From: Candidatus Cloacimonadota bacterium
GTDB lineage: Bacteria > Cloacimonadota > Cloacimonadia > Cloacimonadales > Cloacimonadaceae
DNA: 44,413 bases
NCBI GenBank assembly: GCA_020532215.1
Contig: JAJBBF010000023.1
Location: 1-44,413 of the forward strand
Direction of reading: 5' to 3'
Shown: positions 25,034 to 33,424 of the stretch, piece by piece
Position numbering within the stretch: position 1 is the first letter of the stretch
Layout of the letters: each line of letters starts with the position of its first letter
Notes under the pieces: generated by a model
Database searches by the model: none
What the model was told of the DNA's origin: nothing
Seen by the model: the letters and a program-made list of their open reading frames with translations, nothing else
Position numbers and translations under genes: made by a program

Positions 25034-26305
25034 ATGGACAAACACATCGAAGACCTTCTCGCATTTCTGGATGGCTCGCCGACCTCCGCCCAGGCCGAGG
25101 GCCAGATCAGCCAACGCCTTGAGGCCAGCGGATTCAAGCGCCTCAATGAAGATGCAAGCTGGGAGCTGAAGCCCGGAGGCAAATACTATGTGATCCGCTA
25201 TACCAGCGTGATCGCCTTCGTGGCCGGCTCCGAACCCCTCACCCGGGCCGGCTGCCACATCGCCGCCTCCCACACCGACAGCCCCGGCCTCAAGCTCAAG
25301 CCCGAGAGCGTGAAAACCGAAAAAGGGATCACCCGCGTGGCGGTGGAAGTTTACGGCGGCCCCATCCTGGCTACCTGGACCGACCGCGAGCTGGGTATCG
25401 CCGGACGCGCGGCCACCAGGCTGGGCGAGGAAATGGCCGATCTCAAGCTGGTGGACCTGAAAAGGCCCGCGGCGATCATCCCGAACGCCGCCATCCACCT
25501 CAACCGCGAGGTGAACAAAGGTTTTGAATACAACAAGCAGACCCATCTGCAGGCCATCCTGACCTCCGCTGCCGGCGGCGGCGATCCCCTCAGGGCGGCG
25601 GTTGCGGCCAGCCTGGAACGGGATCCGGAAGACATCCGCGAACTGGATCTTTTCCTCTATGATTTTGCCAAAGCCCGGATCGGCGGCTTGGATGACAGCC
25701 TCATCTTCAGCGGCCGGCTGGACAACCTGGGCATGACCCACGCCATCCTCAGCGCCATCCGCTCTGCCGAAGCGCCGCGCCTCACCTGCGTGGCCGCTTT
25801 CTACGACCACGAGGAGATCGGCTCCCGCACCCTCCAGGGCGCCGAATCGTCTTTCCTGGCCAGCGTGCTGGAGCGCGTCGGAATCTGTATGGGCCTTGGC
25901 CGCGAGGATCAGCTGATCGCGCTGGACCGCTCTTTCCTGGTTTCCGGGGACATGGCCCACGCCTACCATCCCAGCTATCCGGAAAAATACGACTCCAGCT
26001 ACGCTCCGGTGATGAACGGCGGACCTGTGATCAAATGGAACGCCGGGCACAAATACACCACCACCCTGGAGAGCAGCCAGACCTTTGCCCTGAATTGCGA
26101 GGCGGCGGGGGTTTCCTACCAGAAATTCGCCATGCGCAGCGACCTGCTCTGCGGCAGCACGGTGGGCCCTGTTCTGGCCGCCCAGCTGGGCCTGAACACC
26201 GTGGATGTGGGAAACCCGCTCTGGGCCATGCACTCCGCGCGCGAGACCGCCGGCGTGAACGACCATCTGGACATGATCAAGGTCCTTTCCCACTATTATC
26301 ATTAA
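25034..26305 (+). CDS. M18-family zinc aminopeptidase
   Basis: This 423-aa cytoplasmic metallo-aminopeptidase (ApeB/aspartyl-aminopeptidase family) cuts N-terminal residues, often acidic ones, from peptides. Family residues are in place: His80 and Asp82 in ASHTDSPG, bridging Asp230 in GRLDNLG, Glu260/Glu261 in DHEEIGS, and a C-terminal His near HSARE. M18 enzymes form dodecamers. The ATG at 25034 has GGAG 9 bp upstream. A possible weak promoter (TTGACA at 24970) lies between it and the ligase gene, 76 bp upstream. It probably completes degradation of peptides produced by the secreted proteases. Confidence 0.93.
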   Translation: MDKHIEDLLAFLDGSPTSAQAEGQISQRLEASGFKRLNEDASWELKPGGKYYVIRYTSVIAFVAGSEPLTRAGCHIAASHTDSPGLKLKPESVKTEKGITRVAVEVYGGPILATWTDRELGIAGRAATRLGEEMADLKLVDLKRPAAIIPNAAIHLNREVNKGFEYNKQTHLQAILTSAAGGGDPLRAAVAASLERDPEDIRELDLFLYDFAKARIGGLDDSLIFSGRLDNLGMTHAILSAIRSAEAPRLTCVAAFYDHEEIGSRTLQGAESSFLASVLERVGICMGLGREDQLIALDRSFLVSGDMAHAYHPSYPEKYDSSYAPVMNGGPVIKWNAGHKYTTTLESSQTFALNCEAAGVSYQKFAMRSDLLCGSTVGPVLAAQLGLNTVDVGNPLWAMHSARETAGVNDHLDMIKVLSHYYH

Positions 26306-26330
26306 AGAATAAACATATCAGGAGCGCCTC

Positions 26331-27581
26331 ATGGCAGTTTTCAAACCCTTCCGGGCCCTGCGTCCGGTTCCGGAGCTGGCGGCGGAGATCGCTTCGCTGC
26401 CCTACGACGTGATGGATTCCGACGAAGCGCGGATCGAAGTCCGAAAACACCCCCTCAGCTACATCCACGTGGAAAAACCAGAAGTGGACCTGCCCCCGGG
26501 GACCGATCTCTACGATCCCGCCGTTTACGCCAAAGCGAAGGGAAACCTGGACAACTACAGCCGCCGGGGCCAGATGCGGCAGGATCCGCAACCCATGTAC
26601 TACATCTACCGCCAGACCATGGACGGCCGCGAGCAGAACGGCCTGGTGGGGCTCACCTCCGTGGACGAGTATATGGAAGGCAAGATCAAGAAACACGAAT
26701 TCACCCGGGCCGACAAGGAAGCGGACCGCATCCGCCACGTTGACGCCTGCGACGCCCACGCTTCGCCGGTCTTTTTCACCTATCCCCACCAGGACGCCAT
26801 CGACGCCGTGGTGGAGCACGTCAAACAGGCCAGGGACCCCGTTTACGACTTTGTTTCGGACGACGGCATCGGCCACTCGCTCTGGCTGCTGGACGATCCC
26901 GAGGATATCGCCGCCGTCCAGGCCGCTTTCGCCGCAATGGACTGCCTCTACGTGGCCGACGGGCACCACCGCACCGCCTCCGCCGCCAAGGTGGGCCTCC
27001 TGCGCCGGGAGCAGAATCCGGACTATAGCGGCGGGGAGGAGTTCAACTTCTTCATGGCGGTGATCTTCCCGGACAACCAACTCAAGATCTTCGACTACAA
27101 CCGCGTGGTTAAAGACCTCAACGGCCATTCCCAGGCGGATTTCCTGAAGCTGGTGGAGCAGAAATTCGAGCTCACACCCATCCGGGAAGCGGGCAACTTC
27201 CACCCCGCCAAAACCCACCAGATCGGCATGTATCTGGACCGCAGCTGGTACCGCCTGGTGCCGAAGGAAGGCAGCTGGGACGCCGCCAATCCGGTGGCTT
27301 CGCTGGATGTTTCCATCCTTCAGGACAACCTTTTGCACCCCATCCTGGGGATCGGCGATCCGCGCCGGGACAGGCGCATCGATTTCGTTGGCGGCATCCG
27401 CGGCCTGGACGAGCTGGTCCGCCGCGTGGACAGCGGCCGGGAAGCCGTGGCTTTCGCCATGTTTCCCACCTCCATGGACGAACTGCTCAGCATCGCCGAC
27501 GCCGGCCTGATCATGCCGCCCAAATCCACCTGGTTCGAGCCCAAGCTGCGTTCCGGGCTCTTCATCCATCCGCTTTCATGA
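26331..27581 (+). CDS. DUF1015 family protein
   Basis: The 416-aa cytoplasmic protein matches DUF1015, a conserved family of unknown reaction, by its start (FRALRPVPELAAEIASLPYD), the DGHHR motif (210-214) and its typical length of about 410 aa. It has no signal peptide or TM helix. The start follows AGGAGC. The ATGA overlap with rimO suggests coupled translation. In other bacteria this family is found near serine biosynthesis genes; here it sits between an aminopeptidase and a ribosomal modification enzyme, which gives little functional hint. Confidence 0.88.
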   Translation: MAVFKPFRALRPVPELAAEIASLPYDVMDSDEARIEVRKHPLSYIHVEKPEVDLPPGTDLYDPAVYAKAKGNLDNYSRRGQMRQDPQPMYYIYRQTMDGREQNGLVGLTSVDEYMEGKIKKHEFTRADKEADRIRHVDACDAHASPVFFTYPHQDAIDAVVEHVKQARDPVYDFVSDDGIGHSLWLLDDPEDIAAVQAAFAAMDCLYVADGHHRTASAAKVGLLRREQNPDYSGGEEFNFFMAVIFPDNQLKIFDYNRVVKDLNGHSQADFLKLVEQKFELTPIREAGNFHPAKTHQIGMYLDRSWYRLVPKEGSWDAANPVASLDVSILQDNLLHPILGIGDPRRDRRIDFVGGIRGLDELVRRVDSGREAVAFAMFPTSMDELLSIADAGLIMPPKSTWFEPKLRSGLFIHPLS

Positions 27582-28888
27582 ACAGCTATTACCTCGAAAG
27601 CCTGGGCTGCGCCAAAAACCTGGTGGACAGCGAGATATTTGCCGCGATCCTGCAGCGGGCCGGGCTGGCGGGGGTGGAATACCCGGAAGAGGCCGACCTC
27701 GTTTTGGTGAACACCTGTTCGTTTCTGGAGGATTCGCTGCGGGAGCTGGACCTGGTGCTCAGCGAGCTGGCGCTGCTCAAGCAGGAAGGCCAGTTCGAGC
27801 GGCTCTGGGTTACAGGTTGCGTGATGAACCGCGGCTTGGATGAGTTCAAAGAGCTGTTTCCGGAGGTGGACGCCTGGATCGGGCTGAAGGATTTTGCCGC
27901 GCTGGAACGCCGGCTGGGTCTGGAGCACTCTTCTGACCAGACCAGATTTCCCATCCAGGGTGGTTTCCACCGCTATCTGCGCATCAGCGACGGCTGCCTG
28001 AACAACTGCAGCTACTGCGCCATTCCCTCCATCCGGGGCGCCATGCGCAGCGTTCCCATCGAAGCTCTGATCAGCGAAGCGGAGGCTTTGGCCACCGCAG
28101 GCGATGATGAATTTCTGGAACTGGTGGTCATCGCCCAGGATACGGCGAACTACGGGCTGGACATCTATGGCAGAAAGGCCCTGCCGGAGCTTTTGGAGCG
28201 CCTGGCCGCCCTGCCGCGGTACCGCTGGATCCGCGTGATGTACATGCATCCGGACCACTTTGAGGCCGGCTGGCTGGAGCTCTGGAAGGCCCATCCCAAG
28301 CTGCTGCCCTATTTCGAGATCCCCATCCAGCACAGCGAAGACCGCGTCCTGAAAGCCATGAACCGCCACAAGGGGCGCCGGGAACTGGAGGAGCTCTTCG
28401 CCGCCATTCTCAAGGAAATCCCCCACGCGGTCCTGCGCACCACAGTTATCAGCGGCTTCCCCGGCGAAACCCGGGCCGAAGCCCTTGCCCTGAGGGACTT
28501 TGTGGCCAGAATACCTTTCCTCCACCTGGGCGTTTTCAGCTATTCCCGGGAGACGGGAACTCCGGCTTATGACCTGCCGGACCAGGTTCCGGCCCGCACC
28601 GCGGAGAGGCGCCGTAACGCCCTGCTGGCCTTCCAGGCCCAGCGCCGCGAGCTGATGCTGGAAGATCTGGTGGGCAAAAGCCTGGAAGTGCTGGTCGAAG
28701 AGACCGAGGACGAGGAAGAGGGGAACTCCTGGATCGGACGCGCCTGGTTCCAGGCTCCGGAAATCGACGGCGTAACCTTCATCGAAGGCCCCGGCCTGCA
28801 AGCGGGGCAGATACTCCGCGCGGACGTCACCAACGCCGTGGACGCCGATCTTTTCGCCACAGTTTACCCCCAGGAGGCAGAACAATGA
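27578..28888 (+). CDS. rimO: Ribosomal protein uS12 methylthiotransferase RimO
   Basis: The 436-aa radical SAM enzyme adds a methylthio group to a conserved Asp of ribosomal protein uS12. It has the N-terminal MTTase domain with cluster-ligating Cys11, Cys47 and Cys81, the radical SAM motif CLNNCSYC (Cys140, Cys144, Cys147), and a C-terminal TRAM domain. RimO rather than MiaB is favoured by the opening LESLGCAKNLVDSE and by GGFHRYLRISDGC. It overlaps DUF1015 and trpS by 4 bp each. Confidence 0.93.
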   Translation: MNSYYLESLGCAKNLVDSEIFAAILQRAGLAGVEYPEEADLVLVNTCSFLEDSLRELDLVLSELALLKQEGQFERLWVTGCVMNRGLDEFKELFPEVDAWIGLKDFAALERRLGLEHSSDQTRFPIQGGFHRYLRISDGCLNNCSYCAIPSIRGAMRSVPIEALISEAEALATAGDDEFLELVVIAQDTANYGLDIYGRKALPELLERLAALPRYRWIRVMYMHPDHFEAGWLELWKAHPKLLPYFEIPIQHSEDRVLKAMNRHKGRRELEELFAAILKEIPHAVLRTTVISGFPGETRAEALALRDFVARIPFLHLGVFSYSRETGTPAYDLPDQVPARTAERRRNALLAFQAQRRELMLEDLVGKSLEVLVEETEDEEEGNSWIGRAWFQAPEIDGVTFIEGPGLQAGQILRADVTNAVDADLFATVYPQEAEQ

Positions 28889-29877
28889 AAGTGGCCCTCA
28901 CCGGCATCAAACCCACCGGGATCCCCCATATCGGCAACTATCTGGGCGCCATCAAGCCCGCCCTGGAACTGGCCCAAACCTGCGAGGCGCGCTATTTCAT
29001 CGCCGATTACCACGCCCTCAATTCCTGCAAAGATCCCGCCGCCATCCGCGCCATGACCCTGGAGATCGCCGCCGCCTGGCTGGCCTCGGGGCTCGATCCG
29101 AACAAGGCGCTCTTCTACAAGCAATCCCTGGTGCCCCAGACCTTCGAGCTGCTCACCATGCTGCTGGCCTTCACGCCCAAGGGACTGATGAACCGCGCCC
29201 ACGCCTACAAAGCCATCCTGCAGGCCAACAGCGAAAGCGGCCGCGATCCCGACGACGGCGTGAACATGGGCCTTTTCACCTATCCGGTGCTGATGGCCGC
29301 GGACATCCTGCTCTTCGATACCGACCTCGTGCCCGTGGGCAACGACCAGTTCCAGCACGTGGAAATGGCTGTGGATATCGCCCAGAGCTTCAATTTCACC
29401 TATGGTCAAGAGTGTTTCCGCCTGCCCCAGCCCATCGCCACCCAGCACAGCAAAACCCTGCTGGGGCTGGACGGGCGCAAAATGTCCAAAAGCTACGGCA
29501 ACACCATCCCGATGTTCGCCCCGGAAAAGGAACTCCGCAAGCTGGTGATGCGCATCGTCACCAATTCCCAGGGCGTGGACGAACCCAAGGACCCCGCCAC
29601 CTGTACCATCTTCTCCCTCTACCGCAATTTCGCCTCTCCGGAGCAGGTGGAAAACCTCCGCCGGCGCTACCTGGCCGGGGGTATGGGCTGGGGCCATGCC
29701 AAACAGGAGCTTTTCGAGGTGATGAACGCCGCCCTGGCCCCGCTGCGTGAGCGTTACGCCGAACTGATGTCAGCCCCGGAAGAAATATCCCGGATCCTGG
29801 AAACCGGCTCCGCCCAGGCCAGCGAACTGGCCGCCCGGAAGATCAAAGAACTGCGCGCCGTGATCGGCATGGACTGA
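28885..29877 (+). CDS. trpS: Tryptophanyl-tRNA synthetase
   Basis: This 330-aa class I synthetase charges tRNA(Trp). Its HIGH-type motif is PHIGN (14-18) and its KMSKS loop is KMSKS (199-203), with the TrpRS-type GNDQFQHVEMA segment. The length fits the family. It is the last gene of the plus-strand block, overlapping rimO by ATGA. No clear terminator follows; the downstream gap is repeat-rich. Confidence 0.95.
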   Translation: MKVALTGIKPTGIPHIGNYLGAIKPALELAQTCEARYFIADYHALNSCKDPAAIRAMTLEIAAAWLASGLDPNKALFYKQSLVPQTFELLTMLLAFTPKGLMNRAHAYKAILQANSESGRDPDDGVNMGLFTYPVLMAADILLFDTDLVPVGNDQFQHVEMAVDIAQSFNFTYGQECFRLPQPIATQHSKTLLGLDGRKMSKSYGNTIPMFAPEKELRKLVMRIVTNSQGVDEPKDPATCTIFSLYRNFASPEQVENLRRRYLAGGMGWGHAKQELFEVMNAALAPLRERYAELMSAPEEISRILETGSAQASELAARKIKELRAVIGMD

Positions 29878-29908
29878 ATAAACCCGCTGGGGTGAAAGGG
29901 GCAACCTC

Positions 29909-29940
29909 CGCTGGAGTCGAGCGACGCTGGAGTCGAGCGA
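29909..29940 (+). repeat. 16-bp tandem duplication after trpS
   Basis: The 16-mer CGCTGGAGTCGAGCGA occurs twice back to back (29909-29924 and 29925-29940). It marks the start of the repeat-rich gap 29878-30696. Confidence 0.9.
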
Positions 29941-30009
29941 GGAACGAGCATCGACTACAGCCGCATTGCGCCGATCCCGTCGATACTGTCATCCGCGTTC
30001 CATTCTTTT

Positions 30010-30245
30010 TCCCTACGGATTCAACGGACTTAACGGATTATACGGATTTCTTTTTTACACAGAAGCACAGAGAAATGATCCGCGTCAATCCGCGTTTTTT
30101 TCTGCGTAAATCTGCGTGAACCCTTCTTTTCCTGTGCCTTTCAGCGTCTTTTCCGTGCTTTTCCTCATTACCATTTTCTTCCTTTTTTTCAAAGCATTTT
30201 CCCTTTTTCCGCGCTTTTCCGTGACCCATTCTTTCCCACAGGATT
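30010..30245. repeat. Degenerate low-complexity tract (ACGGATT, CACAGAG, CGCGT words)
   Basis: About 235 bp of imperfect short words follow each other: four CGGATT-type units at 30017-30050, then ACACAGAAGCACAGAGAAA, then CCGCGTCAATCCGCG and CTGCGTAAATCTGCGTG, then C/T-rich TTTTCC words. Related CACAGAG words occur in the 127-bp array at 13735 and in TCTCAGCGTCTCTGTG near 155-172. No convincing gene is present; a 75-aa frame on the plus strand and a 63-aa frame on the minus strand are low-complexity. Confidence 0.7.
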
Positions 30246-30292
30246 CAACTGACTATACGGATCTGAATATCCACCACCCAGACCAAACCTAA

Positions 30293-30463
30293 GTGTCATT
30301 CCGGGATAGGGGCCCCGGAATCCAGATGGTCAATCCAAAACAACATCACGCACAAGGCGGGTTCAATCCAGACGCAGTCTGAATCGAAACCCTCTGGGGG
30401 CATTACCCCAAAGGCCTGGATCCCGGGTCCCCGCGTGCTGGCGCACGCTTCCCGGGATGACAC
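30293..30463 (-). repeat. Dispersed palindromic element, copy B (inverted relative to copy A)
   Basis: Read on the minus strand it matches copy A at 22889 from its opening GTGTCATCCCGGG through the shared core (GGGTTTCGATTCAGACTG, GATGTTGTTTTGG) to the closing GGATTCCGGGG. The right-hand end is shorter than in copy A (GGGGCCCCTATCCCGG). Confidence 0.88.
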
Positions 30464-30504
30464 AGATGTCGAGCTTTCCGGTGCAAAAAGCCCAAAACGC
30501 CGCC

Positions 30505-30602
30505 CACCGGAAGGTCGACCTCCCGGTCGACCAAAAGCCCGGAGGGTGCTCTGATCTCCACAAGTCCCTGCGGGACTTTGGTCAACGGGGACGCTGACCA
30601 CC
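30505..30602. repeat. Cluster of short inverted repeats
   Basis: Two identical 8-bp palindromes (GGTCGACC at 30513-30520 and 30525-30532), a hairpin AGTCCC/GGGACT (30563-30577) and a hairpin TGGTCA/TGACCA (30579-30600) follow one another. They look like another dispersed intergenic element. No gene is supported here. Confidence 0.7.
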
Positions 30603-30632
30603 CTTCCCGGTCAAGCCCGATTTTTCAGCCAT

Positions 30633-30671
30633 AAACAAAGGGACAGCGGTTCGGGGCCGCCGTCCCTGTTT
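30633..30671 (-). terminator. Rho-independent terminator of the small secreted-protein gene
   Basis: On the minus strand AAACAGGGACGGCGG pairs with CCGCTGTCCCTTTGTTT across a loop of about 7 nt. It ends in a short T-rich tail and lies about 25 bp beyond the stop codon at 30697. Confidence 0.8.
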
Positions 30672-30696
30672 AAATGAGGAGATGGATGGGAACCGG

Positions 30697-31035
30697 TTAT
30701 TTAAGGATCATGGAAGCGGATTTCTTCCCGCCTTTGTTGCAGATGAGGGTGATCTCGATCTTGTCGTTCTTTTTAAGGTTGGGGATCTTGTAGATGTATT
30801 CACCGCCGGAGGCGGTATCCTGGCCGGTGGCCACCTGGGAGATGATCATGGTGCCGTTGAGGCGGATCTCGATGCTTTGGATGTAGTGTTCCTGGGCGTT
30901 TCTGACGCTGTGGTCAAAGCTGAGCTCCAGGGTTTGGGTGGCGGCCTTGTAAGAGGCCCTCAGATCGCTGGCGGCGTGGGCATAGGCGCTGAGGCTGATG
31001 ACCAGCAGGGCAAAGATGATGAGCAGGTTTTTCAT
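30697..31035 (-). CDS. Small secreted beta-rich protein, unknown function
   Basis: The 112-aa product starts at 31035 with AAGGAG upstream and a signal peptide (MKNLLIIFALLVISLSAYAHA). The mature part of about 90 residues is rich in alternating beta-strand patterns (TLELSFDHSV, HYIQSIEIRLNG, KIEITLICNKGG). The layout resembles SoxZ- or desulfoferrodoxin-like small Ig-fold periplasmic proteins, but I cannot assign it to any family. It has its own terminator and is separated from ctp by 160 bp, so it is probably a single-gene unit. Confidence 0.8.
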   Translation of the reverse strand: MKNLLIIFALLVISLSAYAHAASDLRASYKAATQTLELSFDHSVRNAQEHYIQSIEIRLNGTMIISQVATGQDTASGGEYIYKIPNLKKNDKIEITLICNKGGKKSASMILK

Positions 31036-31195
31036 GGTTCCAAACTCCTTGTGTTTATTTATAACAGGCGCATATAGCCGGGACAGCCCGGAAGATTGAA
31101 GCCCTTGGGGCCAGGCTCCCCTCCGGTCGATCCCAGAATTTGTTTCACTCTATGTTACTCCGCAGTATATACCTGCCGGGAGGATTAATCCTGCA

Positions 31196-32794
31196 TCAGT
31201 TTTCGATCTGGGCCGAAGCATGGGCGAAGAGATCGTCCAGAGTGCGGAAGCGGGAGATGAGGGCCACGGCCTCCTGGAACTGGTTATCGAGCTGGATGGT
31301 GGTTTTATAGGCCTCAAGGTCGCCATACACGGTGCGCAGGAGTTCGCTTTTGATCATGGTGCGGAGATAGGTGTCCGTGCTGTCCAGATCGGCCTGGGTG
31401 TAGCTGATGTCGTGGGCGGAGGCGTAGCCGAGGAAGCGATTCAGCAGTTGGTCGCCCACCACCACGTCCTTGCTGATGCTGTGGTCTTGTTCCACCATAT
31501 AATCCACGGCGAAATTGAAGAAGATGTTCTGGCGGCGGAGTTCCATGGCTAAATTGGTGAGGGGGACGCCTTCGACTTCGATATCCGGGGTGATGCCGCC
31601 GCCGCCGTAGACCTCGCGGTTGTTGACGGTGTAAAAGATCTGTTTGAGGTTGAGTTCCTCCTCGGCGGAGATGTCGGATTGGGTGATCTCTTTGCCCAGC
31701 AGGATCTTGTCGTTGCTTTTCTTATGGATGCAGCGGCCGGATTTGATGTAATAGTAGGCGGTGGTGATCTTGACGCCGTTGCCGTTGATGAGGGGGATCA
31801 GCTGCTGGACGCTGCCTTTGCCGAAGGTGGTTTTGCCCATTACCAGGGCTTTGTCCCAGTCCTGCAGCGATCCGGCGAAGATCTCGGAGGCGCTGGCGGA
31901 AGCTTCGTTCACCAGCACGATGATGGGGTAGTCGCGGCTTTGGGTGAAGTTGCGGGTGAAATACTGGCGGTTGGCGGAGGGCATGCGTCCCTTGGTTTCC
32001 ACCACCAGTTTGCCGGAGCCGATGAATTCGTTGACGGTGTCCACCGCCTGGTCCAGCAGGCCGCCGGGATTCCAGCGCAGGTCGATGATGAGGCCGTTGA
32101 TGCCTTCGGTTTCGAGGGCGGCGAGGGCGGAGCGGAGCTCCAGGGTGGTGTTTTCGTTGAACTGGCTGAGGCGGATGTAGCCGGCGCCGTTATCCAGTTT
32201 GAAGCTGTAGGGGACGCTCTTGATCTTGATGGTTTCGCGGGTGATCTTAAATTCCAGGGGTTTGGACACGCCGGGGCGGCTGATGGTGATCACCACGGTG
32301 GTTCCCACCTCGCCGCGCATGTATTTGATGGCCTCTTCGGTGCTTGCTCCCACGATGCTCTTGTCGTCCACACGGATGATCTTGTCTCCGGCGGTGATGC
32401 CCATCTTGAACGCGGGGGTGCCCTCGATGGGGGAGATCACGGTTACGTAGTCCCCGATCTTGTCGATCTGGATGCCGAGTCCGCCGAAGGAGCCCTTGGT
32501 GGAGGTGGTGAAATCTTCATATTCGCTTTTGGTGAAGTAGTTCGTGTGGGGGTCGGTGGAGCCCAGCATGCCGATGATCGCGGCTTTGATCAGCTCTTCG
32601 TCGTTGAGTTCGGTTACGTAGCTTTGTTTGAGCTTGCTGAGCACTTCGCTGAAAAGCCCCAGCTGGGAATAGAGGTCGGTGCCGTTGGCCTGGTTTTGGG
32701 CAAAGACACTGGTGGCGGTGAAGAGCATCGCCGCGGAGAGGATCCACACGGCGGCGATCGTGATCAGGGCGGTTCTTTGTTTCTTTTTATTCAC
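31196..32794 (-). CDS. S41 carboxy-terminal processing protease
   Basis: This 532-aa periplasmic serine protease (CtpA/Prc family) has an N-terminal membrane or signal segment (about 9-32), a PDZ domain (about 100-178) and the S41 catalytic domain. The Ser/Lys pair is visible: Ser301 in NEASASASEIFAG and Lys326 in GKTTFGKGSVQ, spaced by 25 as in E. coli Prc. It trims C-termini of envelope proteins. The start is GTG at 32794, with AGGAG 6 bp upstream; the start overlaps tmk by 8 bp. It is the last gene of the long minus-strand operon. Confidence 0.93.
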   Translation of the reverse strand: MNKKKQRTALITIAAVWILSAAMLFTATSVFAQNQANGTDLYSQLGLFSEVLSKLKQSYVTELNDEELIKAAIIGMLGSTDPHTNYFTKSEYEDFTTSTKGSFGGLGIQIDKIGDYVTVISPIEGTPAFKMGITAGDKIIRVDDKSIVGASTEEAIKYMRGEVGTTVVITISRPGVSKPLEFKITRETIKIKSVPYSFKLDNGAGYIRLSQFNENTTLELRSALAALETEGINGLIIDLRWNPGGLLDQAVDTVNEFIGSGKLVVETKGRMPSANRQYFTRNFTQSRDYPIIVLVNEASASASEIFAGSLQDWDKALVMGKTTFGKGSVQQLIPLINGNGVKITTAYYYIKSGRCIHKKSNDKILLGKEITQSDISAEEELNLKQIFYTVNNREVYGGGGITPDIEVEGVPLTNLAMELRRQNIFFNFAVDYMVEQDHSISKDVVVGDQLLNRFLGYASAHDISYTQADLDSTDTYLRTMIKSELLRTVYGDLEAYKTTIQLDNQFQEAVALISRFRTLDDLFAHASAQIEN

Positions 32795-33416
32795 TGGGTT
32801 CTCCTAAATGGCTTAGAACATGGGTGAGCACCTGGGCGTGGATCGCCTCGCGGGAGAGCGAGCCGTCCAGCACCACAAAGCGGCCGGCATGGGCCCTGGC
32901 CAGATCCAGGTATTGGGCCCGGACCTGCTCGTGAAAGGAGATATCCTCCTGTTCAAGGCGGTCGAGCTGGCGGCTGGTGATGCGGGCCAGGCCCTCGGAA
33001 ACCGGCAAGTCGATGAGAAAAGTGAGGTCGGGCACGGCATTGAAAGTGGCAAAGGCCGTGAGCAGGCGGATGAAATCCATATCCTGGGAGCGGGCCGCGC
33101 CCTGGTAGGCAAAGGTGGAATCGTAATAGCGGTCGCAGAGGACGACCCTGCCCTCTTTCAGGGCCGGCAGGATCAGTTCCCCGGTGTGTTGGGCCCGGCT
33201 GGCGGAATAGAGCAGCAGCTCGGTTTGGGGCAGCATTTCGCCGCGCTGGGGATCCAACAGCAGCGAGCGGATCGCCTCGGAGATGGGCGGCCCGCCGGGT
33301 TCGCGGCTCAGCAGGATGGGCAGGCCGCGCTCGGAGAGTTTCTGGCCCAGCAGCACCATCTGGGTGCTTTTGCCGCTGCCCTCGATGCCTTCAAAAGTGA
33401 TGAAAAGTCCTTTCAT
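32787..33416 (-). CDS. tmk: Thymidylate kinase
   Basis: The 209-aa kinase phosphorylates dTMP to dTDP. It has the P-loop GIEGSGKST (10-18, Lys16), the DRYYDSTFAYQGA segment (about 97-109) and a C-terminal lid-type region with Arg residues. The ATG at 33416 has AAGGA 5 bp upstream. A longer frame to 33731 would run antisense to nadB with low-complexity Pro/Arg/His sequence, so it is rejected. The gap to nadB is 8 bp. Confidence 0.94.
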   Translation of the reverse strand: MKGLFITFEGIEGSGKSTQMVLLGQKLSERGLPILLSREPGGPPISEAIRSLLLDPQRGEMLPQTELLLYSASRAQHTGELILPALKEGRVVLCDRYYDSTFAYQGAARSQDMDFIRLLTAFATFNAVPDLTFLIDLPVSEGLARITSRQLDRLEQEDISFHEQVRAQYLDLARAHAGRFVVLDGSLSREAIHAQVLTHVLSHLGEPSE

Positions 33417-33424
33417 TAGATCCT

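Noticed and set aside
30296-30601. 101-aa and 66-aa minus-strand frames
   Set aside because: Repeat-derived translations (the same SREACASTRGPGIQ-type peptide as at 13735 and 22889); no start signal.
29878-30696. tRNA or small RNA gene after trpS
   Set aside because: No cloverleaf, T-loop GTTCGA box or acceptor stem was found; the gap is explained by repeats.
31679-32827. 382-aa Gly-rich open frame on the plus strand
   Set aside because: Antisense to the S41 protease; composition (Gly, His, Asp, Val) is characteristic of an antisense shadow.
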